This document shows positions 10,289-19,968 of a stretch of 64,000 nt of DNA, one piece after another. The notes beneath the pieces are model-generated. The model worked only from the letters and a program-made list of their open reading frames with translations. It was not told where the DNA came from and ran no database searches. Numbering within the stretch: position 1 is the stretch's first letter; every line of letters begins with the position of its first letter. The position numbers and the translations under genes were made by a program. This DNA comes from Candidatus Thiodiazotropha sp. 'RUGA' (GTDB lineage Bacteria > Pseudomonadota > Gammaproteobacteria > Chromatiales > Chromatiaceae), in the NCBI GenBank assembly GCA_016842065.1, contig JAEPDS010000004.1, positions 35,892 to 99,891 of the forward strand. The letters are read 5' to 3'.

Positions 10289-11131
10289 TTAGGCGCGAGA
10301 CAACTCAAGTGCTTGATTATATAGTTTATTTTTCTTTATACCAGTGATGCTAGATGCTAGGGAAACCGCCTGTTTGAGGGGTAGTTCCGCCAGGAGTGTG
10401 ACCAGCATCTGCTCTACATCCACTTCGACGCGTGACTGGGATACAACAGTCGAGCCTTCGATCAGAACGACAAACTCGCCTTTCCGCTGATCCTCCTCTT
10501 GCTGCAGAGTTTGCAGCAAAGATTCAAGATTTCCCCTGAGGAAGGTTTCATAGGTCTTTGTCATCTCTCGGGCAATCACAGCTTCCCGTTCGCCGCCAAA
10601 CACGGCACTCATATCCTCCAGGCTCTCCACCACCCGATGGCTTGCCTCATATAAGACGAGCGTCGCCCGCTCAGCCGCAAGCTCCTGCAACCACTTCTTC
10701 CGCTGGGAGCGGCTGCGCGGCGGGAAACCAGCAAACAGAAATCGATCGGTGGGCAGACCGGCGGCCGAAAGGGCGCAGGCCAGGGCGCTGGCGCCAGGAA
10801 TCGGTACGATCTGCCCCCCCGCTGCGGCATAGCCCCTGACCAGGGGAAATCCGGGATCGCTGATCAGCGGTGTGCCGGCATCCGAGACCAACGCAATTGA
10901 GGCCCCCTCATCCAGTTCCGCCAGCAGGGAGTCCATTTTTGCCCGTTCGTTGAACTGGTGCAGCGATCGCATCGGGGTATCGATGGCATAATGGCGCAAC
11001 AGAGGGCGGGTGTGCCTGGTATCCTCGGCGGCGATGAAATCGACCTGTTTGAGTATTTCGACCGCTCTGGGGGTCAGATCATCAAGATTGCCGATTGGTG
11101 TTGCGACAACGTAAAGTACGCCCTTAGACAC
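10289..11131 (-). CDS. rsmI: 16S rRNA (cytidine-2'-O)-methyltransferase RsmI
   Basis: LYVVATPIGNLDDLTPRAVEILK...AEDTRHTRPLLRHY...SDAGTPLISDPGFPLV; divergent from lpoA as in other gammaproteobacteria. Confidence 0.95.
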   Translation of the reverse strand: MSKGVLYVVATPIGNLDDLTPRAVEILKQVDFIAAEDTRHTRPLLRHYAIDTPMRSLHQFNERAKMDSLLAELDEGASIALVSDAGTPLISDPGFPLVRGYAAAGGQIVPIPGASALACALSAAGLPTDRFLFAGFPPRSRSQRKKWLQELAAERATLVLYEASHRVVESLEDMSAVFGGEREAVIAREMTKTYETFLRGNLESLLQTLQQEEDQRKGEFVVLIEGSTVVSQSRVEVDVEQMLVTLLAELPLKQAVSLASSITGIKKNKLYNQALELSRA

Positions 11132-11304
11132 AGAGTTTCCCGTTTCACAGACACTGTTAGGCAGTGTCTAATGTAAGTTACTGATTTTGAAAATTAATCC
11201 TGACAGTTAAGCGCTGTTCGGATCAACACCATTGTTGAAGCCCAGTTGGCAATCGATTATGTTGCCGGGTTGATTATACTGGATCCCGCTACAGATACTG
11301 AGTT

Positions 11305-13326
11305 ATGCACATCATCCGCCATTTTGCCCTGTTATCGATCTTTGTCCTGTTGTTTCAGCAGGGTTGTACCACGGTCACCAAAGAGCCCCTGCCCGCTCAG
11401 CAGATGTCTCCGGAACTCAGACTGCAGGTCACCGCTCTGCTTGAGGATGAGGATTACGCAACGGCAGCGATGATTGTTGAGAGCTATGCCATGGAGTCTC
11501 AACCCCCGTTTCGCGACCAGCTGCTGCTTGAGGCGGTCGAGTACTGGCTGAAAGCGGGTGAGCAGGAACGCAGCCTGGCATTGGTGAAGCTGATCCGGCC
11601 ATCCGAGACCGATCAGGACTTCAACCTGAAACTGCGGATGCTGAAAACCGAACTGGCGGTGTTGCAGGGCGACATCGACCAGGCACTGGATCTGATGCAG
11701 CCGGAACCGGGACCTGACGCGCCCATCGAATTGCGCCAGCACTATCATCGCAACATGGCGGAGATCTTCCGTCTCTCAGGCAACCTGCTGGAGAGCGCCC
11801 GGGAGCTCGATGTACTCGATCCGCTCATGGAGGCGGATGAGGAGCAGCGTCTGGCGATCCAGGAACTGCTGGTGCAGACCCTGACCACCATGACCGATAC
11901 CGCCTTGACCCTGCTGCAACCGCAACCCCCCTCCACCCTGATCGGCTGGATGGAATTGGCAAAAGTCATCAAATCCCAGACCGCGGATCCGGAGGAGCTG
12001 AGTAATAGCCTGGCGGAGTGGCGACAGCGCTTCCCCGACCACCCGGCGATGCAGACCCTGATGGCGGGTCTGCTTGAGCTACAAGGGCTCAGTCCCGATG
12101 ACCATATCGCCATCATGTTGCCACGCAGTGGACCCTACGCGAAAGTCGCGGCGGCGGTCAGGGATGGGCTGATGGCAGCCTGGTATCAGCAGCCGCCCCA
12201 ATATCGTCCCAAACTGCAGTTTTACGACAGCAGCGAGCTGCAGAGCACCCTGACCATCTATCAGCAGGCTGTGTTGAATGGCGCACAGATGATCGTCGGC
12301 CCGTTGAACAAGGACTCGGTGAAGATGATCTCCAATCTGGAGTTGCTGGATATCCCGGTGCTGGCGCTCAACCAGGTGGAGGACGAGCTCTATGAGACCA
12401 ACCCCAACCTGTTCCAGTTCGGCCTGGCGCCGGAGGATGAGGCGGAACAGGTCGCCGAACGCGCCTGGCTGGAAGGCCATAGAACGGCCCTCTTACTGAC
12501 CCCCCAGGGTAATTGGGGAGACCGCCTGGCCAACAGTTTCCGCAATCGTTGGCTGACTCTGGGTGGTGAAATCATGGAGAGCCAGACCTATCTGCCCAAG
12601 GAGAACGATTTCTCGGTACCGATCCGAATGCTGCTGAATATCAATGAGAGCGAGGCACGGATACGCTCACTGACCCGATTGATGGGGCAAAAGTTCGAAT
12701 CCGAACCACGCACACGAGAGGACGCGGATTTCATTTTTCTTGCGGCCCGTCCACAAAAGGCGAGGCAGATCCGCCCGCAATTGAAGTTTTTCCGTGCCGG
12801 CAACCTGCCGATTCTCTCCACTTCCCACATCTACTCGGGGATCGAACAGGCCGAGCTGGACCGGGATCTGGGCAAGATCAGTTTTGTCGACACCCCCTGG
12901 CTGCTTGAAGACAATCATGGTGGTGCTCTTTCGCGCAAAAGCCTCGAGCGGTTCATGCCCGGGGTGAAAGGTCGCTATGCGAGACTCTATGCCATGGGGA
13001 TCGACAGCTACAATCTGCTCTCACAGCTACAGGCCATGCAGCAGCAGCCGGGCAGACTCTACAACGGCAAGAGCGGCACCATCTATCTGGATGCGCAGAA
13101 CCGCATGCACCGTTTATTGGCCTGGGCCGATATGGAGAAAGGCAAGGCAAGTATCATCGGTTATGCACCACGCATCGAGATGCCGCACAACAGCCAATCC
13201 CTGGATGACATCAACAGCATCGATGAGCTGGATTTCGACCAGGAAGCAGATCGCCCCGAAGCAATCGAATCGGGTCTGCCACCGGTGTCGGATCACGATC
13301 TCTCCGAGCCCGCCAGCCGACCATGA
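11305..13326 (+). CDS. lpoA: LpoA-like penicillin-binding protein activator lipoprotein
   Basis: Lipoprotein signal (LLFQQGC), TPR-like N-domain, periplasmic-binding-like C-domain (IAIMLPRSGPYAKVAAAVRDGLMAAW); synteny with rsmI and yraN. Confidence 0.92.
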   Translation: MHIIRHFALLSIFVLLFQQGCTTVTKEPLPAQQMSPELRLQVTALLEDEDYATAAMIVESYAMESQPPFRDQLLLEAVEYWLKAGEQERSLALVKLIRPSETDQDFNLKLRMLKTELAVLQGDIDQALDLMQPEPGPDAPIELRQHYHRNMAEIFRLSGNLLESARELDVLDPLMEADEEQRLAIQELLVQTLTTMTDTALTLLQPQPPSTLIGWMELAKVIKSQTADPEELSNSLAEWRQRFPDHPAMQTLMAGLLELQGLSPDDHIAIMLPRSGPYAKVAAAVRDGLMAAWYQQPPQYRPKLQFYDSSELQSTLTIYQQAVLNGAQMIVGPLNKDSVKMISNLELLDIPVLALNQVEDELYETNPNLFQFGLAPEDEAEQVAERAWLEGHRTALLLTPQGNWGDRLANSFRNRWLTLGGEIMESQTYLPKENDFSVPIRMLLNINESEARIRSLTRLMGQKFESEPRTREDADFIFLAARPQKARQIRPQLKFFRAGNLPILSTSHIYSGIEQAELDRDLGKISFVDTPWLLEDNHGGALSRKSLERFMPGVKGRYARLYAMGIDSYNLLSQLQAMQQQPGRLYNGKSGTIYLDAQNRMHRLLAWADMEKGKASIIGYAPRIEMPHNSQSLDDINSIDELDFDQEADRPEAIESGLPPVSDHDLSEPASRP

Positions 13327-13679
13327 AAGCCGACCATCTGCAGCAGGGAGAAGCCGCAGAGCAGCTGGCTGTTGACTACCTGAGTCGTCGTGGGCTGAAA
13401 CTGGTCACCCGTAACTTTCGCTGTAAAGTGGGAGAGATCGATCTGATCATGCGTGAAAAGCACACCCTGGTATTCGTTGAGGTGCGCTATCGTCAATCCG
13501 ATGACTACGGTTCAGCCTTGGAGAGCATCACGCCAAGCAAACAACGTAAGCTGTTGGCCGCCGCCAATCTCTACCTGCAAAAGAACCAGATCGACCAGGC
13601 CTGCCGGTTCGATGTGGTGGCAATAAACGGTTCCGCGAACAAACGGACCACCTGGATCAAGGATGCCATTCAGAGTTAG
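13323..13679 (+). CDS. yraN: YraN family endonuclease-fold protein
   Basis: GEAAEQLAVDYLSRRGLKLVTRNFRCKVGEIDLIMREKHTLVFVEVRYR; overlaps the lpoA stop. Confidence 0.92.
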   Translation: MKADHLQQGEAAEQLAVDYLSRRGLKLVTRNFRCKVGEIDLIMREKHTLVFVEVRYRQSDDYGSALESITPSKQRKLLAAANLYLQKNQIDQACRFDVVAINGSANKRTTWIKDAIQS

Positions 13680-13719
13680 GGAGTACTGTTGCCGCCTGGC
13701 CGGTTGTTCTATTAAGAAT

Positions 13720-13898
13720 TTAGTCCGCAAATGAACGCGAAAAACGCAAATAGTCTGTTTCTTTTCGATAAATATAGTTTGAGAGCTACATGTGGCAATA
13801 TCAGGGCTTGCTATGGTGACAAGGCTGAATGGAGTCACCCAGAATTACCCGACAATTAACAAATCATTTGCATTCATTAGCGTTCATTTACGGACCGA
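13720..13898. repeat. Decamer-arm inverted repeat element, copy 2
   Basis: TTAGTCCGCAAATGAACGCGAAAAACGCAAAT (left) and ATTTGCATTCATTAGCGTTCATTTACGGACC (right), in the yraN-diaA gap. Confidence 0.85.
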
Positions 13899-13951
13899 TT
13901 CTTCTTCTGACATACACGGAATTGAATGATGCCGGACTGAGGAATTTATGA

Positions 13952-14590
<639 letters not shown>

Positions 14591-14641
14591 TGGTGTCGCC
14601 GATCAGTTCTCAATCCGACCTAACGAGCAAAATACGGGCAA

Positions 14642-14912
14642 TTAGGGCCTGTTAACACGAATCCAATTGGCCCTGTTGTGCATGAAAAAGCGCCAATCAA
14701 GGCGCGAGGAGAGAGGTTTGGTGATTCCAAATGAACGACGAGCAACGCCGAGTGGCGCTTTTTCAGGCGCAACCCGGAGGGCTGGGGCTATTTTTCCGCC
14801 CAGCGGCGTTATCATTCGCTCATGTAGAACAACTACACGTCGCTCATTCTGCCTTGCTGGACGAAAAAATAGCCCCAGCAGGGCCGATTGGATTAGTGTT
14901 ACCAGGCCCTAA
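14642..14912. mobile_element. MITE-like palindromic element with ~34-bp imperfect terminal inverted repeats
   Basis: Left end TTAGGGCCTGTTAACACGAATCCAATTGGCCCTG; reverse complement of the right end is TTAGGGCCTGGTAACACTAATCCAATCGGCCCTG. No credible ORF inside. Confidence 0.75.
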
Positions 14913-14937
14913 GACAGATAACCTTAAGAGGAAGCTC

Positions 14938-15519
14938 ATGCAGATAAAATTCCCAACCACACTCTACGTCATCCTCGCTGCACTCACCCTGCAGGGATGT
15001 GCCGCAGCCATTGTCGGCGGTGCAGCGGCCACGGCCACCATCATCCATGACAGACGGACGACCGGAGTGATCGTCGAGGACCAGAGCATCGAGCTCAAGT
15101 CCTACGATGTGTTGAAGAAAGATCCAATGATCAAAGAACAGACCAATATCTCCGTCACCAGTTACAACATGGTGGTGCTGCTCACCGGACAGGCGAGCAA
15201 TGAAAATCTGCGCCGCAAGGCCGAGCAACTGGTAACCGGTGTGGACCGGGTGCGCCGGGTGGTCAATGAGATCGAGATCGGCAGCACCTCCTCGATTGGT
15301 GAGGATAGCCGTGACGTCGCTCTGACCTCCGAGGTCAAGCTGAAACTCTCAAGCATCGACATACCCGGTTTCGATCCACTCAGAGTCAAAGTGGTCACCG
15401 AACGGGGAACCGTGTTTCTGCTTGGCCTGATCACCAAGCAGGAGGGTGATGCGGTAACCGAGGTAGTGCGTCATATCAGTGGTGTTCGACGGGTTGTGCG
15501 GGTCTTCGAGTACATCTGA
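14938..15519 (+). CDS. BON-domain lipoprotein (DolP/YraP-like)
   Basis: Lipoprotein signal LTLQGCAAAIVGGAAATATIIHDRRTTG, two BON domains. ATG at 14938 with AGAGGAAG upstream is preferred over the ORF-track start at 14731, which lies in the repeat element. Confidence 0.88.
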   Translation: MQIKFPTTLYVILAALTLQGCAAAIVGGAAATATIIHDRRTTGVIVEDQSIELKSYDVLKKDPMIKEQTNISVTSYNMVVLLTGQASNENLRRKAEQLVTGVDRVRRVVNEIEIGSTSSIGEDSRDVALTSEVKLKLSSIDIPGFDPLRVKVVTERGTVFLLGLITKQEGDAVTEVVRHISGVRRVVRVFEYI

Positions 15520-15520
15520 G

Positions 15521-16909
15521 TTGAGCGATAAACTCTCAGCCGAGCTGATCAGCCAGCTCGCCAGGATCGTCGGTAAGGAGAATCTCTTTACCGATCCAGG
15601 GGACTGTCTACCCTACGGCTATGACAACAGTCGTTTGCAGGCCACACCGGCAGCCGTGGTATTTGCCCGGGAGCACGATCAGGTTGCCGGCATCGTCAAG
15701 CTCTGCCATCAGCACCGCATCCCGCTGGTAACCCGGGGCAAGGGTACCGGCACAACCGGCGCCACGGTGCCACAGCGGGGCGGCATCGTTCTCTCACTGG
15801 AACGCATGAACCGGATCCTGGAGATCGACCGGGAAAACCGTCTGGCCAGGGTCGAACCGGGGGTTACCAACAAGGAGCTGCAGACCGCACTGCAAGCGCA
15901 GGGCTTCTTCTGGCCACCGGACCCGACCAGTGCCGCCGTCTGCACCATTGGTGGCAATCTCGCCTACAACTCAGCCGGCCCAAGGGCCGTGAAATATGGC
16001 ACCCCAAGAGAGAGTACCCTTGGCCTGAAAGGGGTCACCGGCAGCGGTGAAACCTTCTACACCGGTGTCAATACGACCAAGGGTGTGGTGGGTTACGATC
16101 TGACAAGACTGATTATCGGATCGGAAGGCACCCTGGCGATCATCACCGAAGCACGCCTTAAACTGACACCCTTGGCGCAGACCAAAAGAACCCTGCAGGC
16201 CACCTATTGCGATATCCATGCGGCGGCCAAGGCGGTCTCCGCCATCATGGGACAACCGGTCATCCCCTGCGCGCTTGAGTTCATGGATAAATCGGCGCTG
16301 GAGATGGTCAGGGAGTTCTCCGACCTGGCCCTCGATTCATCGGTTGGCGCACTGCTGATGATCGAAGTGGATGGCGCTGAACACTGCATCGCCGATGAAG
16401 TGACTGCGGTCGCCCAGGCCGCCAGCGTTGAGGGTCTGATCGACATCCATACCGCAGAGACCCAGGAGGAAGTGGCCAAACTGTGGAAGACCCGCAAGGC
16501 CCTCTCGCCGGCACTGCGCAATATTGCACCGAAAAAAATCAATGAGGATGTGGTGGTGCCGGTCTCACGCATCCCCGAGTTGATCGAGACTCTGGAGAAC
16601 CTCTCCAGGGAGACAGGGATCACCATCGTCAATTTCGGCCATGCCGGCAACGGCAACATCCATGTAAACCTGCTGCTCGACCCGGACGACCCGAAGCAAC
16701 TCGCCGCCGGTGAGCGGTGTCTGAATGCGCTGTTCGAACTGGTACTGGGATTGGGTGGCACACTCTCCGGCGAGCACGGCATCGGTGTGGTCAAACGCCA
16801 GTTTGTCGACCAGGAACTCGATCCTGTGGAGCTGAAACTGATGCGCAGCATCAAACAGCAGTTCGATCCTCATCAGATTCTCAATCCGGGCATTCTGTTT
16901 CCCGACTGA
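15521..16909 (+). CDS. FAD-binding oxidase, glycolate oxidase GlcD-like
   Basis: VTRGKGTGTTGATVPQRGGIVLSLERMNRILEID...GSEGTLAIITEARLKLTP...GHAGNGNIHVNLL...GTLSGEHGIGVVK. TTG at 15521 directly after the upstream stop is the likely start (track start 15479). Confidence 0.9.
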   Translation: MSDKLSAELISQLARIVGKENLFTDPGDCLPYGYDNSRLQATPAAVVFAREHDQVAGIVKLCHQHRIPLVTRGKGTGTTGATVPQRGGIVLSLERMNRILEIDRENRLARVEPGVTNKELQTALQAQGFFWPPDPTSAAVCTIGGNLAYNSAGPRAVKYGTPRESTLGLKGVTGSGETFYTGVNTTKGVVGYDLTRLIIGSEGTLAIITEARLKLTPLAQTKRTLQATYCDIHAAAKAVSAIMGQPVIPCALEFMDKSALEMVREFSDLALDSSVGALLMIEVDGAEHCIADEVTAVAQAASVEGLIDIHTAETQEEVAKLWKTRKALSPALRNIAPKKINEDVVVPVSRIPELIETLENLSRETGITIVNFGHAGNGNIHVNLLLDPDDPKQLAAGERCLNALFELVLGLGGTLSGEHGIGVVKRQFVDQELDPVELKLMRSIKQQFDPHQILNPGILFPD

Positions 16910-16961
16910 ACTTGATCTCATCGCACGGACCGCTGTCAGTGTATGCGAGCCGTTGTCAGTT

Positions 16962-17063
16962 GACCGCTAATGGACGCGAATCACCGCAAAATACCGCAAA
17001 CAGTTATCTTGAGATGACTTCTTCTTTGCGATTATTTGCGGTGATTCCCGTTCATTGGCGGCT
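16962..17063. repeat. Decamer-arm inverted repeat element, copy 3
   Basis: ACCGCTAATGGACGCGAATCACCGCAAAATACCGCAAA versus TTTGCGATTATTTGCGGTGATTCCCGTTCATTGGCGGCT. Confidence 0.85.
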
Positions 17064-17101
17064 ATTCTCCAAACAAGGTTTTATGCAGGCGTGGATTCAG
17101 G

Positions 17102-17140
17102 CAAAAAAAAACACTCTCGGCCGAAGACAGAGAGTGCTAC
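17102..17140 (-). terminator. Rho-independent terminator, minus strand
   Basis: Minus strand reads AGCACTCTC-tgtcttcggcc-GAGAGTGTTTTTTTTT: 8-9 bp stem plus T tract. Confidence 0.8.
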
Positions 17141-17222
17141 CCAAATGAGAGGTCGAGCAGTAGAGAAATCGTTTGGTTCAGCATCCGTTGCAGTGCAGTC
17201 GTCCTGACTGCAGGTTAACCAT

Positions 17223-17396
17223 TCAAGAGTTCCGTTTCCCTCCCAGCTCTGACCCGTTAGTCTGTTCAGTCTCCACAAACGAGAGCAGGATCTGCAGTGG
17301 AGATTCGTGAGAGATCTGGAACCGGTCCAGGCATAGGGGGGCGGAGAAAAAACTGATCATTAAACCGATGGTGATGATGAGTGTTTTGTGCCACAT
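17223..17396 (-). CDS. Unlisted 57-aa secreted small protein
   Basis: MWHKTLIITIGLMISFFSAPLCLDRFQISHESPLQILLSFVETEQTNGSELGGKRNS. GGGGAGAGAAAGGC lies just upstream of the ATG; terminator at 17102-17140 downstream. Shorter than the supplied ORF track lists. Confidence 0.55.
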   Translation of the reverse strand: MWHKTLIITIGLMISFFSAPLCLDRFQISHESPLQILLSFVETEQTNGSELGGKRNS

Positions 17397-17518
17397 GCCT
17401 TTCTCTCCCCGACTGGTTCAAGCAACTGAAAGTTCATGCTTTAAGGATAGGGAATGGGGATTTTTATGGCTGTGAAATATTCACATCTCAGCTGCGACTT
17501 TTTTCCAGCGGGGTCAGT

Positions 17519-18856
17519 TCAGTCGGATTGGTTCAGCTCTTGCTGCAGATGGGTGCGCTCTCGATAGTAGCGGGATAGGAGTGCGTACAACACAGTAGTA
17601 AAGAGCATCAGCAGCATGAAAAAGAGGTAGTAGTCCACACCCTGCAGCAGCGAGGTACCCTCAATGGCGAAGTTGACGATACTGGTGAAGAGATTACCGA
17701 TCGCAATCGACATCATGAAAAAGGCCATGACAAAGGATTTCATACGGACCGGCGCCTGGGTATAGGAAAACTCCAGACAGGTGATGGAGACCATCACCTC
17801 ACCACTGGTCAACACCAGATAGGCGAGCAGCTGCCAGCTAATGGATGGGGTATGGCCGGCATCGATTTGATACTGAATCCAGGCAGAGATGGCGAAGGCC
17901 AGCGAAGCGAGCAGCATACCGAAACCGATTTTTCGCAGCGGAGTCAAGCGCCATCTTCGCTGTATCGCCGGATAGATCAGGTAACTGAAAGTGGGCACCA
18001 GCAACATCACCAACAGCGGATTGGCGGCTTGGATCTGGGCCGGCAGAACCTCGAACCCAAACAGTTGCAAATCCATGCTTTTGGCCTGTAGCACCCAGGC
18101 GGAGCCGGTCTGATCGAACAGCGACCAGAATACCGCGACAAACAGATAGAGGCCAAAAAGCCGCAACAGCACCGACAAGCCATGAGGGCTGAAGACCTCC
18201 CGCACAAAGCCGAGACCGGCAGGGGGTATATGAACGAACCTGCGGCGACCGGACCAGAAGATAATGGTCGCAATGACCATCAGAATTCCCGGCACGCCGA
18301 ACGCCCAATCAGGCCCGGCCTGGGACAGCAGCCAGGGAGTGGCCAGGGTCGAGGCGAAGGCCCCGAGATTGATGGCAAAGTAGAACCATCCGAAACTACG
18401 CGGCAACAGATGGGCATTGCTGCGACCGAACTGATCCCCGAGGTGAGCTGAGACACAGGGTTTGATGCCACCGGAACCCATTGCGATCAAGCCCAACCCC
18501 AGCAGCAATCCCAAACGGGTGTGATCGAGCGCCAGGGCAAAGTGACCCACACAGTAGACCAGGGAGAGCAGAATAATGGTTCGGTACTTGCCCAGCAGAC
18601 CATCGGAGATCAATGCACCAAACAGGGGCGTAAGATAGACCGCCGATACAAACAGATGAAACCAGCCCTTGGCCTCCTCCTCGTTCATCGGATTGGCGGC
18701 ACCGCTGCTGTCGACCAGATACTGGGTCATGAACACCACCAGAACCGCACGCATGCCGTAGAAGCTGAAGCGCTCAGCCGCTTCGTTACCGATGATGAAC
18801 GGGATACCTGCCGGCAGATCTTTGGAAGCTAAGGGGGCGCGCAGGTAGTCAGTCAC
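17519..18856 (-). CDS. POT/PTR-family proton-dependent oligopeptide transporter
   Basis: Multi-TM; EAAERFSFYGMRAVLVVFMTQYL, GSGGIKPCVSAHLGDQF, FYFAINLGAF. Confidence 0.9.
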   Translation of the reverse strand: MTDYLRAPLASKDLPAGIPFIIGNEAAERFSFYGMRAVLVVFMTQYLVDSSGAANPMNEEEAKGWFHLFVSAVYLTPLFGALISDGLLGKYRTIILLSLVYCVGHFALALDHTRLGLLLGLGLIAMGSGGIKPCVSAHLGDQFGRSNAHLLPRSFGWFYFAINLGAFASTLATPWLLSQAGPDWAFGVPGILMVIATIIFWSGRRRFVHIPPAGLGFVREVFSPHGLSVLLRLFGLYLFVAVFWSLFDQTGSAWVLQAKSMDLQLFGFEVLPAQIQAANPLLVMLLVPTFSYLIYPAIQRRWRLTPLRKIGFGMLLASLAFAISAWIQYQIDAGHTPSISWQLLAYLVLTSGEVMVSITCLEFSYTQAPVRMKSFVMAFFMMSIAIGNLFTSIVNFAIEGTSLLQGVDYYLFFMLLMLFTTVLYALLSRYYRERTHLQQELNQSD

Positions 18857-18932
18857 AGCGAAAGGATTCTCCGATTACACGCCACCCAGAGTGATTACCA
18901 AGCAGACTCATTGGAGCAATCGATGTAAGGGA

Positions 18933-19577
18933 TCAGTAGCGGGCCGGCAACTGCTTATTGATCACATACTGATTGGTGTTGGAGGTGATATAGCCCCCTT
19001 TGACAAGATCCTTGAAGATTCGGCAGACCATCTCACGGGATGCACCAATGCGATTGGCCAACTCCTGCTGGGTGACGTGCCCTTCGATGACCAACTGCCC
19101 ATCCTTCTCTTCAGCCAGACTCAACAGAGTTTTACTCAGTCGTCCGTAGACGTCCGACAGAGCAAGACTCTTGACCTCATCGGTAAGTGTTCTGACCCGT
19201 TGAACCATATCTTTCAGCAGATGGATACTGATATTCGGATTGGCCTGCAAAACCTGATGGAAGGCCTGTTTGGACATGATCGCCACAGTGGTCTTGACAG
19301 TGGTCATGATCGAGGCGGATCTCTTGTAGTCATCGATCAGTGAGAGCTCACCGAAATACTCACCCTCCTCCTGATAGTTGATGATGGCCTCTTTGCCATT
19401 TTCATCGTTCAGGTAGACCTTCACCTTGCCACTCAGGATGACATACAGAGAGTCGCTGTTATCCCCTTCCGAGAGGATGATGGTGTTTCGTGGATAGCTC
19501 CTTCTGACCATACGCTGTTCGATCAGCGCGAGATCGCTTGGGTCCATACCGGTAAAAATGGAGACGTTTTCTATCAT
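18933..19577 (-). CDS. CRP/FNR family regulator with cAMP-type phosphate-binding cassette
   Basis: cNMP domain with FGELSLIDDYKRSAS; HTH VTQQELANRIGASREMVCRIFKDLVKGGYI. Confidence 0.9.
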   Translation of the reverse strand: MIENVSIFTGMDPSDLALIEQRMVRRSYPRNTIILSEGDNSDSLYVILSGKVKVYLNDENGKEAIINYQEEGEYFGELSLIDDYKRSASIMTTVKTTVAIMSKQAFHQVLQANPNISIHLLKDMVQRVRTLTDEVKSLALSDVYGRLSKTLLSLAEEKDGQLVIEGHVTQQELANRIGASREMVCRIFKDLVKGGYITSNTNQYVINKQLPARY

Positions 19578-19734
19578 GGCTTTATTAATATCGTCTGTGG
19601 GTAAATGTTATCTGCAGGGACCACTCTCCATATCATCCCCCGCCGCTTGCCACATTGCCTGGAATGACGCACCACTCTCCCTTCACGCCCCCATGTTGTA
19701 CACTGTGGATCAAACACCCTGAATACACATACTA

Positions 19735-19781
19735 ACCAGGTCAAGGTCTGTTAAGACGAATCCAAATGGATGACCCTGGTA
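19735..19781. repeat. Probable solo end/deletion derivative of the 14642 element
   Basis: ACCAGGTCAAGGTCTGTTAAGACGAATCCAAATGGATGACCCTGGT aligns to GGCCTGTTAACACGAATCCAATTGG--CCCTG. Confidence 0.5.
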
Positions 19782-19968
19782 AAACTTTAACAGAAAATAG
19801 TGACTTCGACAGTGGCAAGTTCAACCGTATTGAGTTGTGGTGAACCAAATCTCACTCTGAATCGGCTCGCCGGACAATTTGCTTTCTGGGCTTCTGAGGT
19901 GTTTTTAGCCTCGCTGAGGCTGATAACAGGATACTTGTTCGACTGCTTGAAAAACCAACAGGGTCGTT

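Noticed and set aside
14667-14937. ORF 14667-14912 and the upstream extension of ORF 14731-15519
   Set aside because: Both lie in the palindromic MITE-like element; the lipoprotein signal starts at 14938.
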